Part shown: piece by piece, positions 28,277-36,232 of the stretch | Layout: every line of letters begins with the position of its first letter | Position numbering within the stretch: the first letter of the stretch is position 1 | Source: Lewinellaceae bacterium | GTDB lineage: Bacteria; Bacteroidota; Bacteroidia; Chitinophagales; Saprospiraceae | Length of the DNA: 64,000 nucleotides | Assembly (NCBI GenBank): GCA_020636375.1 | Contig: JACJXZ010000015.1 | Span: 263,679 to 327,678 of the forward strand | Direction of reading: 5' to 3' | The notes under the pieces: generated by a model | The model's input: the letters and a program-made list of their open reading frames with translations, nothing else | What the model was told of the DNA's origin: nothing | The model's database searches: none | Translations under genes and position numbers: made by a program

Positions 28277-29860
28277 ATGAAAAACCTTGCACTACCCCTC
28301 GTCGCCGCTTTTTTCCTTTGTGGCGGCCTCTATGCTCAGGCTGTGTACATTCCGGACGTCAATTTCAAAGCTGCCCTGGTGAATAACCCTGCAATCAATA
28401 CCAACGGGGATGGGGAAATACAGGTTGCAGAAGCGCAGGCCTATGACGGAGCGATAATCGTTGCCGGCTTACAGATAGAAAGCCTTACGGGTATAGAATC
28501 GTTTCCGGCGATCGATACCTTGGATTGTTCTTACAACCGGCTAAATAGCCTGGACGTCAGCAACAACCCGGCTTTGGAACATCTGGCATGCAGGGGTAAC
28601 AACCCCCTTGCTGGCCTGGATGTGAGCGCCAACCCAGCCCTGAGGCATCTGGACTGCGCCGGCAACGGACTCGCCAGCCTGGACGTAGGGCATAACCCCG
28701 CCCTGGAATATTTAAGGTGTGAAATAAACCAACTCGGCAGCCTGGATGTGAGCGCCAACTCGGCGCTGGAACGGTTAATGTGCTACCAGAACCAGTTAGC
28801 CAGCATTAATGTCAGCAATAACCCGGTTTTAGAATATTTTCTTTGTTCCGAGAACCAGCTCACAAGCCTGGATTTAAGTTCCTGCCTGGGGTTGAATGTT
28901 TTCAGTTGCGAAAATAACCAGCTTGCCAACCTGGACTTCACTAATAACCCGGCTTTGGAAAATGTGAGCTGTTGGTACAATCAAATCACCAGCCTGGACG
29001 TCCGTTCGAATCCAGCCTTGAAGCATTTATCATGCTTCGGCAACCAATTGGCGAGCCTGGACGTGCGCGCCAATCCTGCTTTGAAAACGCTGGATTGCAG
29101 AATAAACCAACTCGCCAGCCTGGACCTCAGCAACAATCCGGCTTTGACCCATTTGCAGTTCAGCAACAACCAGATTGCCAGCCTGGACCTTAGTAACAAA
29201 TCTGATCTGGAAGTTTTGAATTGTGACGACAACCGGCTGGACAGCCTGGATGTCCGCTCGAACCCTCTATTGAAAGGCCTTACCTGCAACGGCAACCAAC
29301 TCGCCAACCTGGACGTCCAACTGAACCCTGCTTTGATATATTTTGAGTGCTCCGGCAATCGCCTGACGGGCCTGGATGTAAGCGCCAACCCCAACCTGTC
29401 GAGGTTCTATTGCGCAAGCAATCAACTTACCAGCCTGAATGTCCGGAACGGCAACAATACCAATATGGGCAGGTTCGATTTTAATGCCATCCGAAATCCC
29501 AACCTCACTTGCATAGAGGTAGACGACCCCGCCTGGGCTGCCGAACACTGGCGCTATAGCGTTGATTCCACCGCCTCTTTCAGCATCGATTGTATGAATA
29601 ATACGGCGACGGTAGGGATCCGTGGGATAACAATCTTTCCCAACCCCACTACCGGCAACCTCTTCATAAACTTAGGGGCAACCTACGCCAATGTAACCGT
29701 TGAAGTAAACACGCTGGCCGGACAAACCATCTTCGCCGAAAGTTGCTCCCCGGCCAGTGAGCTGGAATTGAACATTGAAGGGCCGGCTGGAATATACTTC
29801 GTGGCCGTGCGGGTTGGAGGAGGGGAAGGGATCACCACCAGAGTATTGAAGTTGGACTGA
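28277..29860 (+). CDS. Secreted leucine-rich-repeat protein with T9SS type A sorting tail
   Basis: From ATG 28277, 527 residues. A signal peptide (MKNLALPLVAAFFLCGGLYAQ) is followed by VYIPDVNFKAALVNNPAINTNGDGEIQVAEAQ, the usual cap of this family. About 15 consecutive 21-residue repeats of the form LDCSxNQLxSLDVSNNPALE come next, a regular beta-solenoid in which a Cys stacks at the same position. The tail ITIFPNPTTGNLFINLG..AGIYFVAVRVGG..TRVLKLD is a T9SS type A signal, so it should be exported across the outer membrane and anchored or released. It is probably a ligand-binding or adhesive surface protein. An upstream in-frame ATG-like start at 28193 would place about 28 extra residues before the signal peptide and is unlikely. 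Confidence 0.92.
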   Translation: MKNLALPLVAAFFLCGGLYAQAVYIPDVNFKAALVNNPAINTNGDGEIQVAEAQAYDGAIIVAGLQIESLTGIESFPAIDTLDCSYNRLNSLDVSNNPALEHLACRGNNPLAGLDVSANPALRHLDCAGNGLASLDVGHNPALEYLRCEINQLGSLDVSANSALERLMCYQNQLASINVSNNPVLEYFLCSENQLTSLDLSSCLGLNVFSCENNQLANLDFTNNPALENVSCWYNQITSLDVRSNPALKHLSCFGNQLASLDVRANPALKTLDCRINQLASLDLSNNPALTHLQFSNNQIASLDLSNKSDLEVLNCDDNRLDSLDVRSNPLLKGLTCNGNQLANLDVQLNPALIYFECSGNRLTGLDVSANPNLSRFYCASNQLTSLNVRNGNNTNMGRFDFNAIRNPNLTCIEVDDPAWAAEHWRYSVDSTASFSIDCMNNTATVGIRGITIFPNPTTGNLFINLGATYANVTVEVNTLAGQTIFAESCSPASELELNIEGPAGIYFVAVRVGGGEGITTRVLKLD

Positions 29861-30025
29861 TCTGTTGTGGCCGGGAGGCAGGCCCCAAAGTTTCAACCTG
29901 CCCCTGCAACAACACTGCCCCTCGCCATGTTGTTTCCTGTTGAACGCCCTGTTAACCTGCATTCATTACTACCTTTCCCCGGCAGGGGCCCAACAGCAAA
30001 CTCTAAAAACTATCAACCAACTATT

Positions 30026-31072
30026 ATGAAGTACAACATCCTCGGCAACACCGGCCTGCTCGTCTCCGAACTGTGCCTCGGCACCATGACCTTTGGCGGC
30101 AAAGGCTTCTGGACCGCCATCGGCGAACTGGACCAGGAACCGGTCGACGAACTCGTCAAGCGCTCCGTTGACGCGGGCATCAATTTTATCGACACGGCCA
30201 ACGTCTATTCCGAAGGCCTGTCCGAAGAAATGACCGGCCGGGCTATCCGTAACCTCGGCCTCGACCGCAAAAAGCTGGTGCTGGCCACCAAGGTGCGCGG
30301 CAGGATGGGCGACGGCCCCAACGACACCGGCCTCACCCGCGCCCACATCCTGGATCAGGTGGACGAAAGCCTCCGCCGCCTCAACACCGACTACATCGAC
30401 CTCTACCAAATCCACGGCTTCGACCCGTTCACGCCGCTGGAAGAGACCCTGCGCGCCCTGGAAGACGTCGTGGGCAGCGGCAAGGTGCGCTATATCGGCT
30501 GCAGCAACCTGTCTGCCTGGCACCTCATGAAAGCCTTGGCCTATTCGGATTACAACGGCCTGTCCCGCTTCGTCTCCCTGCAGGCCTACTATACCATTGC
30601 CGGCCGCGACCTGGAGCGCGAGATCATTCCTCTGCTGAAAGACCAGCAGGTGGGCCTGATGGTGTGGAGCCCCCTGGCCGGCGGCCTGCTCAGCGGCAAG
30701 TTCAAACGGGACGGCTCCGGCCCGGAAGGTGCCCGCCGCGTTGCCTTCGACTTCCCGCCCGTCGACAAAGAGCGGGCGTTCGACATCCTGGACGTGATGC
30801 ACCCCATGGCCGAGGCTAAAGGCGTATCCGTCGCCCGGCTGGCCCTGGCCTGGCTGCTCCACCAGGAGGCCGTAACGACCATCATCATCGGTGCCAAAAA
30901 AATGGAACAACTGGAAGACAACCTGAAGGCCGTCGACCTGAAATTTACCGCCGATGAACTCAAACGGCTCGACGAGGTGAGCCGCCTGCCGGAAGAGTAT
31001 CCCGGCTGGATGTATGACCGGCAGGGCGGAGACCGGAAGGCGCAGCGGGAGAAGTTGGGGGTGAAAGGGTAG
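30026..31072 (+). CDS. Aldo/keto reductase
   Basis: 348 residues from ATG 30026 (MKYNILGNTGLLVSELCLGTMTFGG), which fits the family start; the longer frame from 29867 covers non-coding DNA. NADPH-dependent TIM-barrel oxidoreductase with the catalytic tetrad visible as Asp/Tyr in FIDTANVYSEG, Lys in LVLATKVRG and His in DLYQIHGFDP. The cofactor-binding C-terminus is TTIIIGAKKMEQLEDNL. The closest recognisable type is the YajO/TAS-like or auxin-induced-protein group. Substrate cannot be inferred. Single-gene unit; a palindrome follows it. Confidence 0.95.
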   Translation: MKYNILGNTGLLVSELCLGTMTFGGKGFWTAIGELDQEPVDELVKRSVDAGINFIDTANVYSEGLSEEMTGRAIRNLGLDRKKLVLATKVRGRMGDGPNDTGLTRAHILDQVDESLRRLNTDYIDLYQIHGFDPFTPLEETLRALEDVVGSGKVRYIGCSNLSAWHLMKALAYSDYNGLSRFVSLQAYYTIAGRDLEREIIPLLKDQQVGLMVWSPLAGGLLSGKFKRDGSGPEGARRVAFDFPPVDKERAFDILDVMHPMAEAKGVSVARLALAWLLHQEAVTTIIIGAKKMEQLEDNLKAVDLKFTADELKRLDEVSRLPEEYPGWMYDRQGGDRKAQREKLGVKG

Positions 31073-31094
31073 GATGCTAAGTTCCTCGTTGTTG

Positions 31095-31143
31095 GTTGAT
31101 TGTCGTTCGTTTCGGCTCCGCTCAACGAACAACCAACAGCGGT
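31095..31143. repeat. Inverted repeat TTGTTGGTTG / CAACCAACA
   Basis: Lies between the aldo/keto reductase stop and the opposing gene. Arms TGTTGGTTG and CAACCAACA surround an inner pair GTTCGTT / AACGAAC. The same TTGTTGGTTG theme recurs at 49499-49573 and near the right edge (about 63,950), so it looks like a dispersed palindrome family. Confidence 0.6.
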
Positions 31144-31190
31144 CCTGAGCTTGTACATGCCAGAATGTGTCCCGAACTCGCGTCGCTAAC

Positions 31191-32198
31191 TCATTCCAGT
31201 TTCCCCGCCCAATCCGCCAGTGCCCGGAGCAGGTAAGTTCCGTAGTACTGCTGGTCGGAGATTTGCAGGCGGGTGCCGTCGGCCAGGAAGGCGGTGATTG
31301 TGCGGGTGCTGATGTCCGTCATGCAGGCGGAGTAATGGGCTGGCCTGCCCTCGCCGGACGTCCAGGCCAGGTTGGCCAGCAGGATGCTCAGGGTTTCCAT
31401 CTCCCCGGCGTTCAGCTCTCCTTTCCTGCTGATTCGCTTCCGGGGGCCGTAGCTGCGTTGGCGCCGGAACCGGAACCAGCCTTTCGTCCCGATCATAAGC
31501 TCGGAAAACCCCCGGCTCAGGCCGCCTCCCTCGTAGGCCCGGATGGTTTCAAACGGCATCTGTCGGCTGGTGTCGATGGCGCAGGGTATGAGCAGGCCGC
31601 GCCACCACCGGAGGGGGATACTGTCCAGGAAGTATCGGCTGGGGAAACGGCTGTGGTCCAGCCCGGCCTCGATGGCCAGCAGCGGGCAACCCGGGTTGCC
31701 TGTCGGCAACAGTAGCGCCGGCATGCAGGACGACCGGCGGGCGGAAACGGGCTTCTCCGGAGAGGTACTCAGCAGCAGTTGGTCCGGGCCGTGACTGCCG
31801 GAGTAAGTAGCCAGGAGCCAGTCGGGGATGCTGTCGCCGTCGATGGGCACCCGGTAGGCCGTCTGCCAGCCGGCGCGGGCAAAAACCGTGTCGAGCAGCG
31901 GATGGTGGAAGGGCCGGCCTTCTTCCCGGAAGGTGTGGGGAGAATAGCCTTTTTCCCTTTCGACGGGAAGCAGGTACGCTTTCAGCTCTGCGGTATCGGA
32001 TGGGAATGGCCGGGCCGCCGGGGCGGTAGCAGGGCGGGGCGCTTGGCAACTGAAAAGTGCAAGGGCAAAGAAGAATAGCCAGTGCTGCTCTTTCGGGGCC
32101 TGTTTTCCGGATGCATACCCGTCCTCGTTCTCCGGCCGGGTGAAATTGCACCAATGCACCAATGCACGGATACACAAATGCACGAATACGCTATTCAT
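31191..32198 (-). CDS. Putative lipoprotein of unknown function
   Basis: The conserved-looking part begins at a lipoprotein signal (WLFFFALALFSCQAPRP) and runs about 285 residues (FREEGRPFHHPLLDTVFARAGWQTAYRVPIDGDSIPDWLLATYSGSHGPDQLLL..SILLANLAWTSGEGRPAHYSACMTDIS..LLRALADWAGKLE). No family is recognised. The only in-frame ATG is at 32198, overlapping the CGNR-gene stop by 4 bp, but it places about 45 odd residues encoded by low-complexity DNA (GTGCATTGGTGCAT) before the signal. The true start may be a non-standard codon, or an indel may separate it from an ATG near 32,117 in another frame. Confidence 0.6.
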   Translation of the reverse strand: MNSVFVHLCIRALVHWCNFTRPENEDGYASGKQAPKEQHWLFFFALALFSCQAPRPATAPAARPFPSDTAELKAYLLPVEREKGYSPHTFREEGRPFHHPLLDTVFARAGWQTAYRVPIDGDSIPDWLLATYSGSHGPDQLLLSTSPEKPVSARRSSCMPALLLPTGNPGCPLLAIEAGLDHSRFPSRYFLDSIPLRWWRGLLIPCAIDTSRQMPFETIRAYEGGGLSRGFSELMIGTKGWFRFRRQRSYGPRKRISRKGELNAGEMETLSILLANLAWTSGEGRPAHYSACMTDISTRTITAFLADGTRLQISDQQYYGTYLLRALADWAGKLE

Positions 32199-32893
32199 TT
32201 CCCTTTGTTTTTATGATACCACCGCCGGGCTTTCGCCTGGCTGCCGCAGGCTTGCATGTTGCACCAGCGGCGGCGGCCGTTCTTGGAGGTGTCCAGGAAT
32301 AGCCAGCCACAGGACGGACAGGCGCGGATGCGCGGCCAGCGTTCGGTTTGAAGCAGGAGCTCTTCGGCCAGGAGAAGGAGGTGGGAGATGGGGGGAGGGG
32401 GAGAGAGGGGGAGGGGGAGATGGGGGAGAGGGAAGATGGGGAGAGAGGGGAGATGGGGGAGAGGGGAGATGGGGGAGAGGGGGGAGAGGGGGAGAGATGG
32501 GGAGAGGGGAGACGGGGAGAGGAGGAAGGTACGGCGCAGGCCGGTTTCGGTTTTTTCCAGTTGAATTTGCTTGTAGGCCTGGCGGAGGTAGGTATTGAAG
32601 GTAGCCAGTGCCTTATCAGACACGTCATTCTCTTCGGCAATATCGCGGAAAACGGCATAAATGGCTTCCCGTACGGCAATAACCTGCTTCAGCGATGCTT
32701 TTCCTGCAACCGCCAACCCGCGCGCTGTTGCCTGGAGTTCCTTCTCCGTCAGGAAATCAACCCGGCGCAGCCAGCTCAGGAAATCTTTCGGGCTGTTCAA
32801 ATACTCGCTTCCCCGTTCCGGATAGCGGGCGGAGACGGTATTCGCAAAATCCAGACAGGGATGGCCGCCGTCGAGTGGGATTTCTTCGATCAT
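32195..32893 (-). CDS. ABATE/CGNR zinc-finger transcription regulator with low-complexity insert
   Basis: 232 residues. The N-terminal ABATE-type domain (LDGGHPCLDFANTVSARYPER..YLNSPKDFLSWLRR..LKQVIAVREAIYAVF) and the C-terminal CGNR zinc finger (RACPSCGWLFLDTSKNGRRRWCNMQACGSQAKARRWY: C-x2-C..C-x4-C) are both intact. Zinc-finger proteins of this family are putative stress-type transcription regulators. Between them lie about 45 residues made almost only of S, P, L and I (LSPSPLSPSLPLSPLSPI), encoded by a G/A-only plus-strand tract at about 32,375-32,525. Family members normally join the two domains directly, so this is an expansion. The reading frame is preserved. Confidence 0.85.
   Translation of the reverse strand: MIEEIPLDGGHPCLDFANTVSARYPERGSEYLNSPKDFLSWLRRVDFLTEKELQATARGLAVAGKASLKQVIAVREAIYAVFRDIAEENDVSDKALATFNTYLRQAYKQIQLEKTETGLRRTFLLSPSPLSPSLPLSPLSPISPLPHLPSLPIFPLPHLPLPLSPPPPISHLLLLAEELLLQTERWPRIRACPSCGWLFLDTSKNGRRRWCNMQACGSQAKARRWYHKNKGK
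32375..32525. repeat. Purine-only GGGGAGA microsatellite inside the CGNR gene
   Basis: About 150 bp of plus-strand DNA composed almost entirely of G and A (units like GGGGGAGA and GGAGATGGG) lies within the coding region, exactly at the linker. The G-rich strand is the non-template (plus) strand of a minus-strand gene and has several G4-5 runs that could form quadruplexes. Confidence 0.9.
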
Positions 32894-33098
32894 TGGACAA
32901 GATTTACAGGATTGACAAGGAAGTGGAATTTTTCGGTCATCGGACAGGATTTACAGGATTAACAGGAAGTGGAATTTATTGGTCATTGGACAGGATTTAC
33001 AGGATTAACAGGAAAATGGAGTTTTTCGGTCATTGGACAGGATTTACAGGATTAACAAGAAAATGGAGTTTTTTGGTCATTGGACAGGATTTACCCTG
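32890..33098. repeat. 46-47 bp tandem array (GGACAGGATTTACAGGATTA)
   Basis: Five units beginning TCATTGGACAGG start at 32890, 32937, 32983, 33030 and 33077, the last one truncated. The first unit includes the ATG of the CGNR gene, so the array sits directly at its start and through its upstream region. This GGATTTACAGGATT theme recurs in intergenic DNA of many Bacteroidota. There are no spacers and no cas genes, so it is not a CRISPR array. Confidence 0.93.
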
Positions 33099-33301
33099 TA
33101 AATAATACAGGGTCAACTCAGGCTATTCCACAGGGTGAACTGGAAAACAGCATTTTTCAGAATGAGATTTTTTACCATTAAAATTAACTTTAATGGTAAA
33201 GTGGTTTATTTTTACTATTAATTAGCAGTTCAAAGGTAAAAACAATTATTTACAAACTAACCCTGCTTCATTGGCCAGGGGCGGAAGCCATTAGTAGTGA
33301 T
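33099..33301. other. AT-rich intergenic stretch
   Basis: Between the tandem array and the next palindrome. Contains TTTACCATTAAAATT and its near-inverse around 33,170-33,200 (TTTAATGGTAAA), a possible small hairpin. No gene seen. Confidence 0.35.
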
Positions 33302-33390
33302 GTAGTGGGTTAAATCCGTTGATCTATCCAGCGGACCTGGAGGTCCGCTCTCCATTTGCCACCGAAATTTCAACGGATTTACCCCACTAC
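33302..33390. repeat. Palindromic element with 21-bp terminal repeats
   Basis: The arms begin GTAGTGGGTTAAATCCG (33302-33322) and end CGGATTTACCCCACTAC (33370-33390), with one mismatch in 21. The centre holds a second hairpin (GCGGACCTGGAGGTCCGC). Flanks AGTAGTGAT and AGTGGTGAT are only an imperfect 9-bp match, so a target duplication is uncertain. Confidence 0.7.
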
Positions 33391-33461
33391 CTAGTGGTGA
33401 TTGGTTGATTCAACAACAACCAGGAGCCAAAAACTGTCGCCGGGCCAATGAAGCAGCGCGC

Positions 33462-33510
33462 CGGGCAGTTTCAAAATCGCCGGCTCCCGATGAGTTTTTG
33501 AAACTGCCCG
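33462..33510 (+). promoter_or_regulatory. Perfect 15-bp-arm hairpin upstream of the DinB-family gene
   Basis: CGGGCAGTTTCAAAA (33462-33476) pairs with TTTTGAAACTGCCCG (33496-33510) across a 19-nt loop, ending 16 bp before the ATG. Its position and build resemble the hairpin before ahcY (15779-15827). Confidence 0.55.
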
Positions 33511-33526
33511 CAAAAAACTTCACCCG

Positions 33527-34012
33527 ATGAAAAAAGAGATTAAGCACTACCTCGCCCAATGGCAGGCTATTTACGACGGCAAGCCCTGGTACGGGCCCAG
33601 CCTGTTAACCGTATTGCAGGGCCTGGATGCCGAAGCCGCTTACTGGAAGCCCCGGCCCGGCGCGCATTCCATTATCGAGCTGCTGCACCACGTCCTCTGC
33701 TGGCGGCGGCACCTGGTGCAGCGCCTGTCCGGCAACCTGGGTTTCTCCGTTGAGCTGAACAGCCCGGAAGACTGGACGGCCCATGAAGCAGTTTCTGAAA
33801 AACAGTGGGAAGAAATGGTAAAGGAACTGGAAGGCAACCAGCAGGAGATCGCCCGTTTGCTCAACGGGAAGCAGGATGCTTTTCTGGAAGAGGACTCCGG
33901 CAAGGGCGGCATCACTTTCCGGGAGCGGCTGGAAGGGACCATTCAGCACGACTTGTATCACCTGGGGCAGATGGCAATGTTGAAGGCTTTGCGACGGAAG
34001 ACGGGGTTGTGA
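33527..34012 (+). CDS. DinB family protein
   Basis: 161 residues forming the four-helix DinB/YfiT bundle. The three metal-binding histidines are visible in IIELLHHVLCWRRHLVQRL and in GTIQHDLYHLGQMAML (H-x3-H). Members bind a divalent metal and include thiol-dependent transferases. The true role of this one is unknown, and the DNA-damage name is historical. Its start is preceded by a hairpin, and the 3' side by a palindrome into which a mobile element has jumped. Confidence 0.93.
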   Translation: MKKEIKHYLAQWQAIYDGKPWYGPSLLTVLQGLDAEAAYWKPRPGAHSIIELLHHVLCWRRHLVQRLSGNLGFSVELNSPEDWTAHEAVSEKQWEEMVKELEGNQQEIARLLNGKQDAFLEEDSGKGGITFRERLEGTIQHDLYHLGQMAMLKALRRKTGL

Positions 34013-34075
34013 AAAAAGGCGCGGCATTCTTATCAAAATGCCGGAATAGTTACTTGCGGGCCAGACAGAGCGCAC

Positions 34076-34238
34076 ATCCCTGTTTATTGGCCATCAGGCT
34101 CTGCGGCCGGCGGCCAATAAACAGGGGCTACCCGTCTAAGGCTGGACACTTCATGCCTCCTGAACGCGCTCGGCCTCGACTCCGCTCGGCTTTCCCCTTT
34201 CTGCTGTCCAACCTTAAACGGGTAGCCTAAACAGGGAT
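34076..34238. repeat. 17-bp-arm palindrome interrupted by a class A element
   Basis: The left arm ATCCCTGTTTATTGGCC (34076-34092) matches a right arm split in two: GGCCAATAAACAGG (34112-34125) and GAT (34236-34238). The element at 34126-34227 plus one target duplication separates them. Without the insert the palindrome is perfect. It lies 64 bp after the DinB gene stop. Confidence 0.85.
34126..34227. mobile_element. Class A MITE-like element, copy 1 (102 bp)
   Basis: Terminal inverted repeats of about 23 bp begin GGCTACCCGTCTAAGG and end AAACGGGTAGCC. It is flanked by perfect 8-bp duplications TAAACAGG (34118-34125 and 34228-34235). There is no coding capacity. It is the reverse complement of copy 2 (61769-61870) with about 7 differences in 102 bp by eye, so both are recent. 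It must be moved by a transposase encoded elsewhere. Confidence 0.93.
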
Positions 34239-34246
34239 CAACTCAC

Positions 34247-34582
34247 TCAATCCCAGAGCTCTGCGATGATCTGCGCCAGCTCTTCGTTCGCCGGGCTGAT
34301 ATCGAAGTCCATAGCCAGGATAGGTTTAATGGCGAAGTAGTAGAAGGCGGCGAGCGCCAGCCCTGTGAGCATGCCCGCTGTTGCGGCCAGGCCCGTAAGC
34401 TGCAGTACAGGAAGCGCCCCCACCAGGAGGGCAGCGCCGGCGAAGGCGGCGGCGGCTGTTCTCTGCCCGTTGCGGGAAGAAGAGTGCCGTGCCGTGCCGG
34501 TTGGCTGCTCCCGGGTGTAGGCCATTTGGGTGTCGGGGAGGTTGTACATAACCTCAGTCGGGGATTTCACTGTTGTTTTCAT
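34247..34582 (-). CDS. Small predicted membrane protein
   Basis: 111 residues. An N-terminal polar segment (MKTTVKSPTEVMYNLPDTQMAYTREQ) precedes two hydrophobic helices (AAAAFAGAALLVGALPVLQL and AATAGMLTGLALAAFYYFAI) and an acidic tail (PANEELAQIIAELWD). No family is recognised. It is the last of three minus-strand membrane-protein genes (34.2-35.8 kb) that could be co-transcribed. Confidence 0.65.
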   Translation of the reverse strand: MKTTVKSPTEVMYNLPDTQMAYTREQPTGTARHSSSRNGQRTAAAAFAGAALLVGALPVLQLTGLAATAGMLTGLALAAFYYFAIKPILAMDFDISPANEELAQIIAELWD

Positions 34583-34669
34583 TTGGATTTGGTTTTCAAT
34601 ACTTTCAATCGGGTTTCACGGGATTATCCTTTTCTACAAATGTACGGGGTAAAGGCCCGCGGCGCAATT

Positions 34670-34861
34670 TCAACTGAGCCGGCGGTAGCCCTGGTTTAGC
34701 CATTGGCGGTTTGGGGTTGTTTCGGAAACGGTAAGGCTGATCAACAACAGGAAAACCACAGTCAGGAAGGCGGCCACAATACTGATCAACTGGGCGGCGG
34801 CCAGGGTGGTGACAACTAAAGTGGCGGCCAGGGACAACAGTGTTACTGAGATGTTTTTCAT
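34670..34861 (-). CDS. Very small membrane protein
   Basis: 63 residues, almost wholly hydrophobic in its first two thirds (MKNISVTLLSLAATLVVTTLAAAQLISIVAAFLTVVFLLLISL), then a basic tail. The first helix could also serve as a signal peptide. No homologue is recognised. Its location between two other membrane-protein genes on the same strand supports it being real, but evidence is limited to composition and start. Confidence 0.5.
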   Translation of the reverse strand: MKNISVTLLSLAATLVVTTLAAAQLISIVAAFLTVVFLLLISLTVSETTPNRQWLNQGYRRLS

Positions 34862-34956
34862 GATCGTTAGGGTTTTAAGTTTTTTGTTTCACGGTTTCAT
34901 TGCCTCACTGGAAACAGGGAAACAATGAAACCATGAAACCGTTGTTGCAATGCCAA

Positions 34957-35751
34957 TCAGTCATTTTCCGCCCGAACGGCTTCGATCGCAGGTATATCCT
35001 GCGTCGTCGGTTGGGTACGGCCGGTTTTCAGGAACGGGATCAGTTTCGGAGTATTCGAGCGGTACTGTAGGTACTTATTGCCGAATTCGCGGATCAGGTC
35101 CCTCTCTTCGTAGGTAATGGCGATCAGGATAAAGGTAGTCAGCCCGGCGGCCATGATCAGGTGCGTGATAGTCATGTAAGGGGTGAACCACATGCCCAGC
35201 AACATGCCGAAATACAGGGGGTGGCGCGTGTACTTGTAGTAGGCGACAACCCGGAACTTCAGGGGCTTGTAGGGCCTATCCGTCACGTAGGAATACGCCT
35301 GCCGCAGGCCGAACAGGTCGAAGTGGTTGATCACGAAGCTGCTGCTATACATGATGATCCAGCCGATGAAGAACAGAGTGTAGTGGATGTAGTAGGCGGC
35401 GCTGCCCGTGGTTGCCTGCCAGATGGTGCCGCCCAGCGGTTCCCACTGCCAGAGGACGAGGGAGAAGGTAAGGCCGGAAGCGAGTACGAACACGGAACGT
35501 TCCAGCAGCGGGTGGACCGTCTTCGTCAACCAGGCTTTAAACGGCTTGCGCGCCATGATGAGGTGCTGCAGGGCGAAGAGGGCGACCAGGCCCAGGTTCT
35601 TGATCAGGGCGGGCACGGTGGCCATGGCGGCCTCCCCGTCGATGCCGATGCCGGGGATGAGGTTGCCCAAGAAGGCAGTCCAGGCGAACAGGGCGCCGAC
35701 GCCGATGGCATAAGCAGTGATGGCAAATAAGGATGCTCCAAGCTTTTTCAT
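34957..35751 (-). CDS. Integral-membrane methyltransferase, MddA/NnrU-like
   Basis: 264 residues with five to six membrane helices (for example LFAITAYAIGVGALFAWTAF, SVFVLASGLTFSLVLW, YYIHYTLFFIGWIIMYSSSF, ITHLIMAAGLTTFILIAITY). The motif KFRVVAYYKYTRHPLYFGMLLGMW and YEERDLIREFGNKYLQYRSNTPKLIPF match the isoprenylcysteine-carboxyl-methyltransferase-like/NnrU superfamily, particularly methanethiol S-methyltransferase (MddA), which uses S-adenosylmethionine to make dimethyl sulfide. That substrate is inference from motif likeness. Related SAM-dependent chemistry would feed S-adenosylhomocysteine to enzymes such as the AhcY encoded here. Monocistronic or first of the membrane-gene group. Confidence 0.82.
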   Translation of the reverse strand: MKKLGASLFAITAYAIGVGALFAWTAFLGNLIPGIGIDGEAAMATVPALIKNLGLVALFALQHLIMARKPFKAWLTKTVHPLLERSVFVLASGLTFSLVLWQWEPLGGTIWQATTGSAAYYIHYTLFFIGWIIMYSSSFVINHFDLFGLRQAYSYVTDRPYKPLKFRVVAYYKYTRHPLYFGMLLGMWFTPYMTITHLIMAAGLTTFILIAITYEERDLIREFGNKYLQYRSNTPKLIPFLKTGRTQPTTQDIPAIEAVRAEND

Positions 35752-36232
35752 GATAAAGGGTTGGTTTAGGATTTAAAGAATTGTTTTCATTTGGCGTTTT
35801 GAGGTTGATGCTACAAGTTTACGGGAAGCTTCAGCGGAAAGAAAGGGGAATTGATTGAGGGGAGGGGCTTAATGCTTGGATGGCAGCAGGACATTATTGG
35901 CACCCGGAAATGGGAGAGGAAAGATAATGCGTTCGCCGCCCTCAGGAAGTGGGAGGTTACGCTCATCTGAAGAGGGAATCTGATCAAAAAAATGGGGTAA
36001 TAGAAGGAGAGGAATACAACGGGCCATAATTCTGAGCGTGTTCAGGAATGTGTGTCCACCCACAAGGTTTAAACCGCTGAGGCCGCTGAGGAACGCAGCG
36101 TATTCGCTGTCAAACGAATACGCTGAGGTCTCTCTGTGCAACTCTGCGTTCCCTGCGGTTAGAAATAAAAACACAGCGTTTTGAACAGTTTCTCAATGCA
36201 AGGCATACATTCCCCTGCATTCCCCCCCATTT
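35752..36232. repeat. Intergenic region with nested palindrome at 36,055-36,185
   Basis: An inner perfect palindrome CAGCGTATTCG / CGAATACGCTG (36096-36106 and 36115-36125) and outer AACCGC / GCGGTT (36072-36077 and 36155-36160) are nested. Possible outermost ends are TGTTCAGGAATGTGTGT and its imperfect inverse near 36,170-36,188. It resembles the other palindromic elements but no target duplication was found. The remainder (35,752-36,050) shows nothing I can call; a 101-codon frame there reads through the palindrome and is not convincing. Confidence 0.6.

Noticed and set aside
29867..30025. N-terminal extension of the aldo/keto reductase
   Set aside because: The extra 53 codons are proline-rich, unlike the family, and the ATG at 30026 gives the standard start.
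29969..31132. 387-codon minus-strand open frame
   Set aside because: Antisense to the aldo/keto reductase, with shadow composition.
32890..33098. CRISPR-like array
   Set aside because: The units are contiguous 46-47 bp tandem repeats without unique spacers, and no cas gene is present.
33293..33402. Target duplication of the 33.3-kb palindrome
   Set aside because: The best flanks (AGTAGTGAT / AGTGGTGAT) differ by one base and need an uneven boundary; not good enough.
35869..36174. 101-codon minus-strand gene
   Set aside because: It reads through the nested palindrome, has no recognisable start context or domain, and its C-terminal half looks like low-complexity translation.
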